Origin: Microbacterium sp. H83 | GTDB taxonomy: Bacteria; Actinomycetota; Actinomycetes; Actinomycetales; Microbacteriaceae | Direction of reading: 5' to 3' | Assembly (NCBI RefSeq): GCF_001650405.1 | Contig: NZ_LWCU01000023.1 | Coordinates: forward strand, 62,001-126,000 | Length of the DNA: 64,000 nucleotides | In this document: positions 49,616 through 58,031 of the stretch, piece by piece | Layout of the letters: every line of letters begins with the position of its first letter | Position numbering within the stretch: position 1 is the first letter of the stretch | The notes under the pieces: model-generated | The model's database searches: none | What the model saw: only the letters and a program-made list of their open reading frames with translations | What the model was told of the DNA's origin: nothing | Made by a program: the position numbers and the translations under genes

Positions 49616-50220
49616 CGCTCCTGTGCGTCCTGCTGCCGGCCGGGAACAGCCGGCAGATCGAAGATGTCGGCGCGCAGCGACACGCGCCGCACGTCGGGTC
49701 CGGTCTGCCCGCGGAAGCGCTCGATGGCGCTTCCGACGAGAGCCTCGATCTCGGCGCGGAGCTCGAGCGCCTGCGCCGCGGTCATGTCGAGATGGGTGGT
49801 CATCGTGAGTCCGACGTCGCGCCAGTCCGCCGGCACGTCGGACTGCGGGCGGTTGAGATAGGCCATGAGGGTCTCGTGGCGCAGTCGGAAGAACTCGGAG
49901 GTGACGATCTGCGCCGACGCGCGCTGAGCGGGCGACATCGTCTCGTCGGGCCCCGGCATGTCGATGCGCCCCTTGGGCCGCTCCCACCACCGCTCGCGCG
50001 CCGTACCCCGGTCGGGCATCTCGCGGATCAGATCATGCGCCGCGAGCGCACGGAGGTGGTAGCTCGTCGCACCCGAGGTCTCCCCGACCATCGCGGCGAG
50101 CGAACTCGCCGTCTGCGGCCCCTGCGAGGCCAGAAGATCGAAGATCTTCACCCGCAGCGGGTGCGCCAGCGCCTTCAGCGCTCCGGAATCGAGGGTCCGG
50201 ATGCCCGTCTCGTTCTCCAT
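49612..50220 (-). CDS. ArsR-type winged-helix transcriptional regulator
   Basis: A 202-residue DNA-binding protein. The N-terminal winged helix-turn-helix (LDSGALKALAHPLRVKIFDLLASQGPQTASSLAAMVGETSGATSYHLRALAAHDLI, residues 10-65) is ArsR/HTH_20-like. There is no metal-type Cys cluster; the C-terminal half (about 120 residues) is helical and probably a dimer or ligand domain. The start ATG lies only 7 bases after a predicted -10 box, so the mRNA may be leaderless. Repeats in the promoter suggest autoregulation. It is followed by a coupled 73-residue gene. Confidence 0.88.
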   Translation of the reverse strand: MENETGIRTLDSGALKALAHPLRVKIFDLLASQGPQTASSLAAMVGETSGATSYHLRALAAHDLIREMPDRGTARERWWERPKGRIDMPGPDETMSPAQRASAQIVTSEFFRLRHETLMAYLNRPQSDVPADWRDVGLTMTTHLDMTAAQALELRAEIEALVGSAIERFRGQTGPDVRRVSLRADIFDLPAVPGRQQDAQER

Positions 50221-50223
50221 ATA

Positions 50224-50270
50224 TGCAAAGATACCTTTGCATCAGTTTCTTTGCAAGTGTTTCTTTGCAA
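50224..50270 (-). promoter_or_regulatory. Promoter and repeat operator of the ArsR-type gene
   Basis: CTTTGCA occurs three times in the same direction at 50235, 50249 and 50263, exactly 14 bases apart. The first copy also forms the perfect palindrome TGCAAAG-ATAC-CTTTGCA (50224-50241). On the minus strand -35 TTGCAA (50251-50256) and -10 TATCTT (50228-50233) are 17 bases apart, so the repeats cover both elements. The -10 ends 7 bases before the ATG, implying a leaderless transcript. Confidence 0.7.
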
Positions 50271-50293
50271 ACGTTGTCGCCCTGGGGCTGCGG

Positions 50294-51562
<1,269 letters not shown>

Positions 51563-51678
51563 GCGCGTCCTCCTAGGGGATCCAGAGATCGTCTACTGAG
51601 CCTAACCGCTGCATCCGACACCGGGACGCATTGGCGCGACGACGCACGTCTCGAGTCCGTATCGACGCGAGACGCCGA

Positions 51679-51709
51679 AGGCCCGCCCCGCGATGCGCGG
51701 GACGGGCCT
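51679..51709 (-). terminator. Terminator after the deo/ALDH operon
   Basis: A 14-bp stem AGGCCCGCCCCGCG / CGCGGGACGGGCCT (one mismatch) with loop ATG, 15 bases after the ALDH-like stop. It insulates clpX from the catabolic operon. Confidence 0.7.
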
Positions 51710-51723
51710 CCGTCATCGGATGC

Positions 51724-52575
51724 TCAGACCATGCTCTTGGTGTGCCAGACGGTCTTCACCTCGGTGAAGGCCGCGATGCGCTCGGGCGAGGCGACGACCT
51801 CTCCCGGAGCCAGGACGCGCTTCAGCGTGTCCGCGGCGGCGATCTGCATGTCGACCCAGTCCAGCGCTCCGGCGCCGGCGAGGTCGAGCGCGTTGACGTC
51901 CTGGTGCGAGGCGAGCCACGGCGCGATCTCGGCGGGCGAGCCCGTGAGGACGTTGACGACTCCTCCCGGGACGTCGCTCGTCGCGAGCACCTCGGCCAGG
52001 CTGATCGCGGAGAGCGGATGCCGTTCGCTCGCGACCACGACCACGGTGTTGCCCGCGACGAGGGCGGGCGCGACGACCGAGACGAGCCCCAGCAGCGCGG
52101 ACTCCTGGGGTGCGACGATCGCGACGACCCCCGTCGGCTCGGGGACCGAGATGTTGAAGTACGGCCCGGAGACGGGGTTGGCGTTGCCCGCGACCTGCGC
52201 GTACTTGTCGCACCATCCGGCGTACCAGACCCAGAGGTCGATGGCCGCGTCGACCTGCGCCTCGGCGGCCGAGGTCGACACGCCCTGCTGGGCGGTGATC
52301 TCGTCGACGAACTGCGCGCGACGACCCTCGAGCACCTCGGCGACGCGGTACAGGACCTGGCCGCGGTTGTAGGCGGTGGCGCCCGACCACCCCTTGACGG
52401 CGGCGCGCGCGGCGACGACCGCGTCGCGGGCGTCCTTGCGCGAGCCCTGCGCGGCGTTGGCGAGGAAGGCGCCCTTGGCGGACAGCACCTCGTACGTGCG
52501 CCCGGACTCGCTGCGCGGAAACGCTCCGCCGATCGCGAGCTTGTACGTCTTCGGCACGCTCAGTCGCTTGCTCAT
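51724..52575 (-). CDS. Half-length ALDH-like protein lacking the catalytic domain
   Basis: A 283-residue protein covering only the N-terminal, cofactor-binding part of an aldehyde dehydrogenase (PTGVVAIVAPQESALLGLVSVVAPALVAGNTVVVV near 135-170). It ends at TVWHTKSMV without the catalytic-cysteine motif (F-x-x-x-G-Q-x-C). The LELGGK region is replaced by DLAGAGALDW, and its one Cys, in WYAGWCDKYA, is not at the catalytic site. It starts in an ATGA overlap with the full ALDH stop. It seems maintained rather than decaying, as there is no frameshift. A structural or regulatory partner of the ALDH is plausible. Confidence 0.82.
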   Translation of the reverse strand: MSKRLSVPKTYKLAIGGAFPRSESGRTYEVLSAKGAFLANAAQGSRKDARDAVVAARAAVKGWSGATAYNRGQVLYRVAEVLEGRRAQFVDEITAQQGVSTSAAEAQVDAAIDLWVWYAGWCDKYAQVAGNANPVSGPYFNISVPEPTGVVAIVAPQESALLGLVSVVAPALVAGNTVVVVASERHPLSAISLAEVLATSDVPGGVVNVLTGSPAEIAPWLASHQDVNALDLAGAGALDWVDMQIAAADTLKRVLAPGEVVASPERIAAFTEVKTVWHTKSMV

Positions 52576-54014
52576 GCTGCAGCCCCCTTCAGGTACGCGG
52601 TGAGACCCTGGCGACCGCCCTCGCGGCCGTATCCGGACTCCTTGTAGCCGCCGAACGGGCTCGACGGGTCGAATCGGTTGAAGGTGTTGGCCCAGACCAC
52701 ACCCGCGCGCAGGCGATCGGCGACCGCGAGGATGCGCGACCCCTTGTCCGACCACACGCCGGCGGACAGGCCGTACGGCGTGTTGTTCGCCTTCGCGATC
52801 GCTTCCGCAGGCGTGCGGAACGTGAGCACGGAGAGCACCGGGCCGAACACCTCGTCGCGGGCGATGCGGTGCGACGCCTCGACACCCGTGAAGATGGTCG
52901 GCGCGAACCAGAAGCCCTTGTCGGGGATCGCGCAGTCGGCGGTCCACCGCTCGGCACCCTCGGCCTCGCCGATGTCGCTGAGCTCACGGATGCGCGCGAG
53001 CTGCGCCGCCGAGTTGATGGCGCCGATGTCGGTGTTCTTGTCGAGCGGGTCGCCGAGACGCAGCGTCGAGAGTCGCGTCTTGAGACGGTCGATCACCTCG
53101 TCGTGGATGGACTCCTGGACCAGGAGGCGGCTGCCTGCGCAGCACACGTGCCCCTGATTGAAGAAGATGCCGTTGACGATGCCCTCGACGGCCTGGTCGA
53201 TCGGCGCGTCGTCGAAGACGATGTTCGCCGCCTTGCCGCCGAGCTCGAGCGTGAGCTTCTTGTTGGTGCCGGCCACGGCGCGCGCGATGTCGCGGCCGAC
53301 GCCGGTCGAACCGGTGAACGCGACCTTGTCGACGTCGGGGTGCCGCACGAGCGCGGCGCCGGTCGACCCCGCGCCCGTGACGATGTTGACGACACCCGCC
53401 GGCAGGTCGGCCTGCTGCAGGATCTCGGCGAAGATCAGCGCCGTCAGCGGCGTGGTCTCGGCGGGCTTGAGCACCACCGTGTTGCCTGCGGCGAGAGCGG
53501 GCGCGAGCTTCCACGCGAGCATCAGCAGCGGGAAGTTCCACGGGATGACCTGGCCGGCGACGCCGAGCGCGCGCGGATTCGCGCCCAGACCCGCGAAGTC
53601 GAGCTTATCGGCCCAGCCCGCGTAGTAGAAGAACCAGGAGGCGACGAGCGGCACGTCGACGTCGCGGCTCTCCTTGATCGGCTTGCCGTTGTCGAGGCTC
53701 TCCGCGACCGCGAGCTCGCGGGCGCGCTCCTGCACGAGGCGCGCGATGCGGAAGAGGTACTTGCCGCGATCGCGACCGCTCATGCGCGACCAGGTCTTGT
53801 CGTAGGCCCGTCGTGCCGCCGCGACGGCGCGGTCGATGTCGTCGTCGGTCGCCGAGGCGATCTCGGCGATGGGGGACTCGTCTGCCGGGGAGATCGTCGT
53901 GAAGCCGGAGCCCGAGCCGTCGACGAACTCGCCGCCGATGAACAGGCCGTAGCTGTCCTTGAGCTTCAGGACGGCCTTCGACTCGGGTGCCGGAGCGTAT
54001 TCCAGGAATGACAT
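52572..54014 (-). CDS. Aldehyde dehydrogenase
   Basis: A full-length 480-residue NAD(P)-dependent ALDH. PWNFPLLMLAWKLAPALAAGNTVVLKPAE is the cofactor region near 155-185. The general-base Glu lies in LTLELGGKAANIV near 255. The catalytic Cys lies in NQGHVCCAGSRLLV near 290. In a deoC operon it likely oxidises acetaldehyde released by deoxyribose-phosphate aldolase, an inference from context. It is encoded 12 bases after deoC and overlaps the ALDH-like gene. Confidence 0.94.
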   Translation of the reverse strand: MSFLEYAPAPESKAVLKLKDSYGLFIGGEFVDGSGSGFTTISPADESPIAEIASATDDDIDRAVAAARRAYDKTWSRMSGRDRGKYLFRIARLVQERARELAVAESLDNGKPIKESRDVDVPLVASWFFYYAGWADKLDFAGLGANPRALGVAGQVIPWNFPLLMLAWKLAPALAAGNTVVLKPAETTPLTALIFAEILQQADLPAGVVNIVTGAGSTGAALVRHPDVDKVAFTGSTGVGRDIARAVAGTNKKLTLELGGKAANIVFDDAPIDQAVEGIVNGIFFNQGHVCCAGSRLLVQESIHDEVIDRLKTRLSTLRLGDPLDKNTDIGAINSAAQLARIRELSDIGEAEGAERWTADCAIPDKGFWFAPTIFTGVEASHRIARDEVFGPVLSVLTFRTPAEAIAKANNTPYGLSAGVWSDKGSRILAVADRLRAGVVWANTFNRFDPSSPFGGYKESGYGREGGRQGLTAYLKGAAA

Positions 54015-54026
54015 GTGCGCGCTTCC

Positions 54027-55028
54027 TCAGTCGATCGTGACGTAGTCGGGGCCGGAGTAGTGGCCGGTGGTGAGCTTCTGACGCTGCAGCAGGACGTCGT
54101 TGAGCAGGCTCGACGCGCCGAAGCGGAACAGGTGCGGCTGGAGCCACTCCTCCCCCACGGTCTCGGCGACGGTGACGAGGTACTTGACCGCGTCCTTCGA
54201 GGCGCGGATGCCGCCCGCGGGCTTCACGCCGATGCGCTCCCCCGTGCCGCGGTGCCAGTCGCGGACCGTCTCGAGCATGAGGAGCGTGGTCGGCAGGGTC
54301 GCGGCGGGCTGCACCTTGCCCGTGGAGGTCTTGATGAAGTCGCCTCCGGCGAGGATGCCGAGCCACGACGCGCGCTTGATGTTGTCGTAGGTGTTCAGCT
54401 CGCCCGTCTCCAGGATCACCTTGAGCGACGCGTACGAGCCGTCCGCGCGGCGGCAGGCCTCCTTGACCTGGGCGATCTGGTCGTACACGAGTCCGTATCG
54501 ACCGGAGAGGAACGCACCGCGGTCGATGACCATGTCGATCTCGTCGGCACCGGCAGCGACCGCCTCCGCGGTGTCGGCGAGCTTGATGGCGAGCGACGAC
54601 CGACCGCTGGGGAAAGCCGTGGCGACGGCGGCGACCGAGATCAGACCGTCGTCGGGGTCGCCGTGCAGGGTTCCCAGGGCCTCGACGGCGTCGCCCACCA
54701 TGTCGCCGTACACGCAGACCGCCGCGACCTTCGGAGTGCTCGGATCCGCCGCATCCGGGTTCTTGGCCTTCGCGACCAGCGAGCGCACCTTGCCCGGGGT
54801 GTCCGCACCCTCGAGCGTCGTGAGGTCGATCAGACGGATGATCGTGTCGAGCGCCCACGCCTTCGACGTGGTCTTGATCGAGCGGGTGCCGAGGCCGGCC
54901 GCCCGCTGCTCGAGGCCGACGGCGTCGACGCCGGGGAGTCCGTGCAGGAATCGGCGGAGCGTGGCGTCGTCCGGCTCGCCGCCGAGTACGTCCACCGCCG
55001 TCCTGCGGCTGAGTTCTTGGGTCGTCAT
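54027..55028 (-). CDS. deoC: Deoxyribose-phosphate aldolase
   Basis: A 333-residue class I aldolase that splits deoxyribose 5-phosphate into acetaldehyde and glyceraldehyde 3-phosphate. The Schiff-base lysine is in GDFIKTSTGK near 220, and VKPAGGIRASKDAVKYL near 250 is the family C-terminal block. The N-terminal extension of about 60 residues gives the long form of the family. It begins at an ATG after GGAGGAAC and overlaps the regulator stop by 4 bases, so deoC is the first catabolic gene in the operon. Confidence 0.95.
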   Translation of the reverse strand: MTTQELSRRTAVDVLGGEPDDATLRRFLHGLPGVDAVGLEQRAAGLGTRSIKTTSKAWALDTIIRLIDLTTLEGADTPGKVRSLVAKAKNPDAADPSTPKVAAVCVYGDMVGDAVEALGTLHGDPDDGLISVAAVATAFPSGRSSLAIKLADTAEAVAAGADEIDMVIDRGAFLSGRYGLVYDQIAQVKEACRRADGSYASLKVILETGELNTYDNIKRASWLGILAGGDFIKTSTGKVQPAATLPTTLLMLETVRDWHRGTGERIGVKPAGGIRASKDAVKYLVTVAETVGEEWLQPHLFRFGASSLLNDVLLQRQKLTTGHYSGPDYVTID

Positions 55029-55975
55029 CGTTCCTCCAACAATGCTCGTGCTGTGGTCTCGTCTGTCACCAGGACGCTGCACAGGCCGCTCGTCACGACT
55101 GTACGCGCGATGTCGTGCTTGGCGTCACCCGCGGTGACGAAGATCGCTCGCTTCGCCGCACGGAGCCGGCCCAGGTCGACGCCGACCGTCCGGGCGTCCA
55201 GCTGCGGGTCGACGATGTTGCCGTCGGCGTCGATGTACCGTCCCAGGACATCTCCCACGGCGCCCCGGCGGGCGAGCTCCTCGACGTCGGATGCCGTGAG
55301 GTAGCCGTTCTCGACATGGGCGGACGTCGCGTCGCAGGGTCCGGCGGTGAAGAGGAACGCCTGGGCGTCGGCGGCCTCCTCGAGGACTCCGGCGACAGTC
55401 CGATCGGACTCGATGGCCTGCTTCGTCTCGACGCGCTCGAGGATCGCCGGGCTCGGCAGGAGCGACACCTGGCCGGATGCGCGCTGGGCGATCGTGACGG
55501 CGAGACCGGCGGCGCCGCCGGAGCGCCGGTTCAGGCTCACGCCCCCGTTGAGCTGCACGACGCTGACGCCGGTGGCCCATCCGTCGGGCAGCGCCTCGGC
55601 CACGGCGCGGAGCGTCCTGCCCCAGCTGACCCCCAGCGTGCGGGGAACCGGTCGCATGGAGGCGAGGTAGTCGGCGGCGGCCTGCGCGACGCGTTCGAGG
55701 GTGCCGTCGTCCCCCTCGGGTGCGGGAACGACGACCGCGGCGGTGAGACCGTGTCGATCGACGAGCTGGCGCTCGAGTCCGAGCCGCCTCGCCCGCGGGT
55801 GCACGATCTCGATCCGGACGATGCCGCGCTGACGCGCCTGGGTGAGCAGTCGACCCACCTTCCAGCGGGAGATCTTGAGGATGGCGCCGATCTCGTCCTG
55901 CGTCTTGTCCTCGTCGTAGTACAGCTCGGCGACGCGAACCATCGTGAGATCGTCTTCCACGGCATCCTCCTTCAT
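55025..55975 (-). CDS. SorC/DeoR-type sugar-binding transcriptional regulator
   Basis: A 316-residue regulator. The N-terminal helix-turn-helix (VAELYYDEDKTQDEIGAILKISRWKVGRLLTQARQRGIVRI, about 14-54) precedes a C-terminal sugar-phosphate-binding domain (GVSWGRTLRAVAEALP, VQLNGGVS, FLFTAGPCDATSAH) of the SorC family. By analogy it binds deoxyribose 5-phosphate or a similar effector and represses deoC and the ALDHs. It is the first gene of its own operon; a palindrome upstream is the likely operator. Confidence 0.9.
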   Translation of the reverse strand: MKEDAVEDDLTMVRVAELYYDEDKTQDEIGAILKISRWKVGRLLTQARQRGIVRIEIVHPRARRLGLERQLVDRHGLTAAVVVPAPEGDDGTLERVAQAAADYLASMRPVPRTLGVSWGRTLRAVAEALPDGWATGVSVVQLNGGVSLNRRSGGAAGLAVTIAQRASGQVSLLPSPAILERVETKQAIESDRTVAGVLEEAADAQAFLFTAGPCDATSAHVENGYLTASDVEELARRGAVGDVLGRYIDADGNIVDPQLDARTVGVDLGRLRAAKRAIFVTAGDAKHDIARTVVTSGLCSVLVTDETTARALLEER

Positions 55976-55987
55976 GCACCAGCCTAC

Positions 55988-56028
55988 GCGCGAATCCTCT
56001 TTCGCGCAGTTTTCTGCTCATATGAGCA
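55988..56028 (-). promoter_or_regulatory. Candidate operator of the deo operon
   Basis: A perfect 14-bp palindrome TGCTCATATGAGCA at 56015-56028, about 40 bases before the regulator start, and a second inverted repeat GCGCGAA-N6-TTCGCGC at 55988-56007. Both are symmetric and close to the transcription start expected for the regulator gene. The first resembles SorC-family sites in shape. A promoter match is not clear. Confidence 0.55.
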
Positions 56029-56066
56029 CTGCCGCGTGGGGGTGACGCACATCCGCCGGAAACGAC

Positions 56067-56100
56067 GAGAGGGCGTCAGCCGCTCGGCTGACGCCCTCTC
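56067..56100 (-). terminator. Terminator after clpP2
   Basis: A perfect 14-bp stem GAGAGGGCGTCAGC / GCTGACGCCCTCTC with loop CGCTCG, 15 bases after the clpP2 stop. Confidence 0.8.
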
Positions 56101-56114
56101 GGGATCGGGATCGC

Positions 56115-56756
56115 TCAGGCGCGCTTGCGCGAGGAGAGCACCTGGTCGACGATGCCGTACTCCAGGGCCTCGGCCGCGGAGAGGATCTTGTCGCGGTCGA
56201 TGTCGCGGTTGACCTGCTCGACGGGCTTGCCGGTGTGGCGCGCCATGGTCTCCTCGAGCCAGGTCCGCATGCGGAGGATCTCCGCGGCCTGGATCTCGAT
56301 GTCGGATGCCTGGCCGTGACCGGCCTCGCCCATCGCCGGCTGGTGCATGAGCACGCGGGCGTTCGGCAGCGCGAGGCGCTTGCCGGGCGCGCCGGCGGCG
56401 AGCAGGACGGAGGCAGCGGAGGCCGCCTGGCCCAGGACGACCGTCTGGATCTGCGGCGCGACGTACTGCATCGTGTCGTAGATCGCGGTCATCGCCGTGA
56501 ACGATCCACCCGGCGAGTTGATGTACATCGTGATGTCGCGCTCGGAGTCCTGGCTCTCCAGCACGAGGAGCTGCGCCATCACGTCGTCGGCCGACGCGTC
56601 GTCGACCTGCACGCCGAGGAAGATCACGCGGTCCTCGAAGAGCTTGTTGTAGGGATCCTGGCGCTTGAAGCCGTAGGCCGTGCGCTCCTCGAACTGCGGG
56701 AGGACGTAGCGGCTGGAGGGCAGGTCGCCGGCGGAGCGGAAGGTGGCTGTGTACAT
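56115..56756 (-). CDS. clpP2: ATP-dependent Clp protease proteolytic subunit (ClpP2-type)
   Basis: A 213-residue serine protease subunit. The catalytic Ser is residue 113 (GQAASAAS), His is 138 (VLMHQP) and the Asp lies further in. GGSFTAMTAIYDTMQ is the substrate/ring region. In Actinobacteria ClpP1 and ClpP2 assemble into a mixed double ring that works with ClpX or ClpC. It lies 19 bases after clpP1. The assignment P1/P2 follows gene order and similarity only. Confidence 0.95.
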   Translation of the reverse strand: MYTATFRSAGDLPSSRYVLPQFEERTAYGFKRQDPYNKLFEDRVIFLGVQVDDASADDVMAQLLVLESQDSERDITMYINSPGGSFTAMTAIYDTMQYVAPQIQTVVLGQAASAASVLLAAGAPGKRLALPNARVLMHQPAMGEAGHGQASDIEIQAAEILRMRTWLEETMARHTGKPVEQVNRDIDRDKILSAAEALEYGIVDQVLSSRKRA

Positions 56757-56775
56757 GAGAATCCTCTCGCTCTCG

Positions 56776-57366
56776 TTAGTTGACGTCCGTGCCGCCGCCG
56801 CCGACGACGTCGGTCGCGGACTCGCGGATGTGATCGACGAAGCCGTACTCGAGCGCCTCGTCTGCCGTGAACCAGCGGTCGCGGTCGCCGTCGGCGTTGA
56901 TCTGCTCGACCGACTTGCCGGTCTGCGCCGCCGTGATCTCCGCGAGACGGTTCTTCATCGAGATGATGAGCTGCGCCTGCGTCTGGATGTCGCTCGACGT
57001 GCCGCCGAATCCGCCGTGCGGCTGGTGCAGCAGCACTCGGGCGTTCGGGGTGATGTAGCGCTTGCCCTTGGTGCCGGCGGTCAGCAGCAGCTGGCCCATC
57101 GATGCCGCCATGCCGATCCCGACCGTGACGATGTCGTTCGGCACGAACTGCATCGTGTCGTAGATCGCCATGCCCGCGGTGATCGAGCCGCCGGGCGAGT
57201 TGATGTACAGGTAGATGTCCTTCTCCGAGTCCTCTGCGGCGAGAAGGAGGATCTTCGCGCAGATCTCGTTGGCGTTGTCGTCGCGCACCTCTGATCCCAG
57301 CCAGATGATGCGGTCCTTCAACAGCCTGTCGAAGACGCTCGTCGCGAGGAGGGGTTCTGCAGCCAT
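56776..57366 (-). CDS. clpP1: ATP-dependent Clp protease proteolytic subunit (ClpP1-type)
   Basis: A 196-residue serine protease subunit. The catalytic Ser is residue 89 (GMAASMGQ), His is 114 (VLLHQPHGG), and [19 protein letters not shown] is the conserved handle region. Upstream of it is a TPR gene and then tig, the familiar tig-clpP1-clpP2 order interrupted by one gene. Codon and length are normal. Confidence 0.96.
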   Translation of the reverse strand: MAAEPLLATSVFDRLLKDRIIWLGSEVRDDNANEICAKILLLAAEDSEKDIYLYINSPGGSITAGMAIYDTMQFVPNDIVTVGIGMAASMGQLLLTAGTKGKRYITPNARVLLHQPHGGFGGTSSDIQTQAQLIISMKNRLAEITAAQTGKSVEQINADGDRDRWFTADEALEYGFVDHIRESATDVVGGGGTDVN

Positions 57367-57447
57367 GTCAGCTCCTGATTCCGTGTTTCAGTGATTCGAA
57401 TCTACCGGCGTCAACGCGGCGCCCAGGCCGTGTTCGCCGTCGGCATA

Positions 57448-57942
57448 TCAGGCGTCGAGATCGGCGATCTCGTGCGCGTAGGCGGTCATCGATCGGTGAT
57501 AGCGCGGGAGGTGCGGCACCAGTGCGAGCAGCGCCACCGACAGCCCCTGGGCCGGACGGCCCGAGCTCGCGAGGATGAGCGCGTGCACCGTGGCGAACGC
57601 GTCGCGATACGGGCTCTCCGCAGAGCGCTCCCCCTCGGCGCGGATCACCGCGAGCGCCTCGTCGTACTCGCCGATGTTGCGCAGCGAGCTCGCCAGCTGG
57701 ATCACGCATTGCGGCCTGTGCTCCTCGTCGAGGCCCAGCTCCAGCGCGCGTCGGTACAGCGTCACGGCATCGGCTTCGCGCCCCGCGGAGTCGCGCGCGC
57801 CGGCCCGCTCGAAGACGGCACGCCCGTCGTCGTCTCCCCGCTCGGCCGCGAGAGCGTCGATGCGGGCGATGATCTCGTCACCGACCTCCTCGCCCGACGC
57901 GTCGGCCCAGACCTCGTCGATCCGGTCGTCCCAGCTCGTCAT
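57448..57942 (-). CDS. Tetratricopeptide repeat protein
   Basis: A 164-residue helical protein with TPR-like pairs: FERAGARDSAGREADAVTLYRRALELGLD near 50-80 and QLASSLRNIGEYDEALAVIRAEGE near 90-113. It matches the TPR_5-type small proteins found in Gram-positives; the partner is unknown. The ATG at MTSWDDRIDE follows GGAGG and is preferred over the longer frame. It lies between tig and clpP1 but is separated from tig by a strong terminator. Confidence 0.78.
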   Translation of the reverse strand: MTSWDDRIDEVWADASGEEVGDEIIARIDALAAERGDDDGRAVFERAGARDSAGREADAVTLYRRALELGLDEEHRPQCVIQLASSLRNIGEYDEALAVIRAEGERSAESPYRDAFATVHALILASSGRPAQGLSVALLALVPHLPRYHRSMTAYAHEIADLDA

Positions 57943-57981
57943 GATTCCTCCCTCGTGTCGTCTCCGGCCCCGCCCCGACGA

Positions 57982-58015
57982 GAGAGGGGCGGATGCCGCA
58001 GCATCCGCCCCTCTC
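57982..58015 (-). terminator. Terminator after tig
   Basis: A perfect 15-bp stem GAGAGGGGCGGATGC / GCATCCGCCCCTCTC around CGCA, 16 bases after the tig stop. Confidence 0.85.
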
Positions 58016-58031
58016 GTGGGATCGTGGTCGA

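Noticed and set aside
57367..57447. Possible promoter or regulatory hairpin before clpP1.
   Set aside because: Only a weak TAGATT-like -10 was seen on the minus strand, without a credible -35 or a binding-site repeat.
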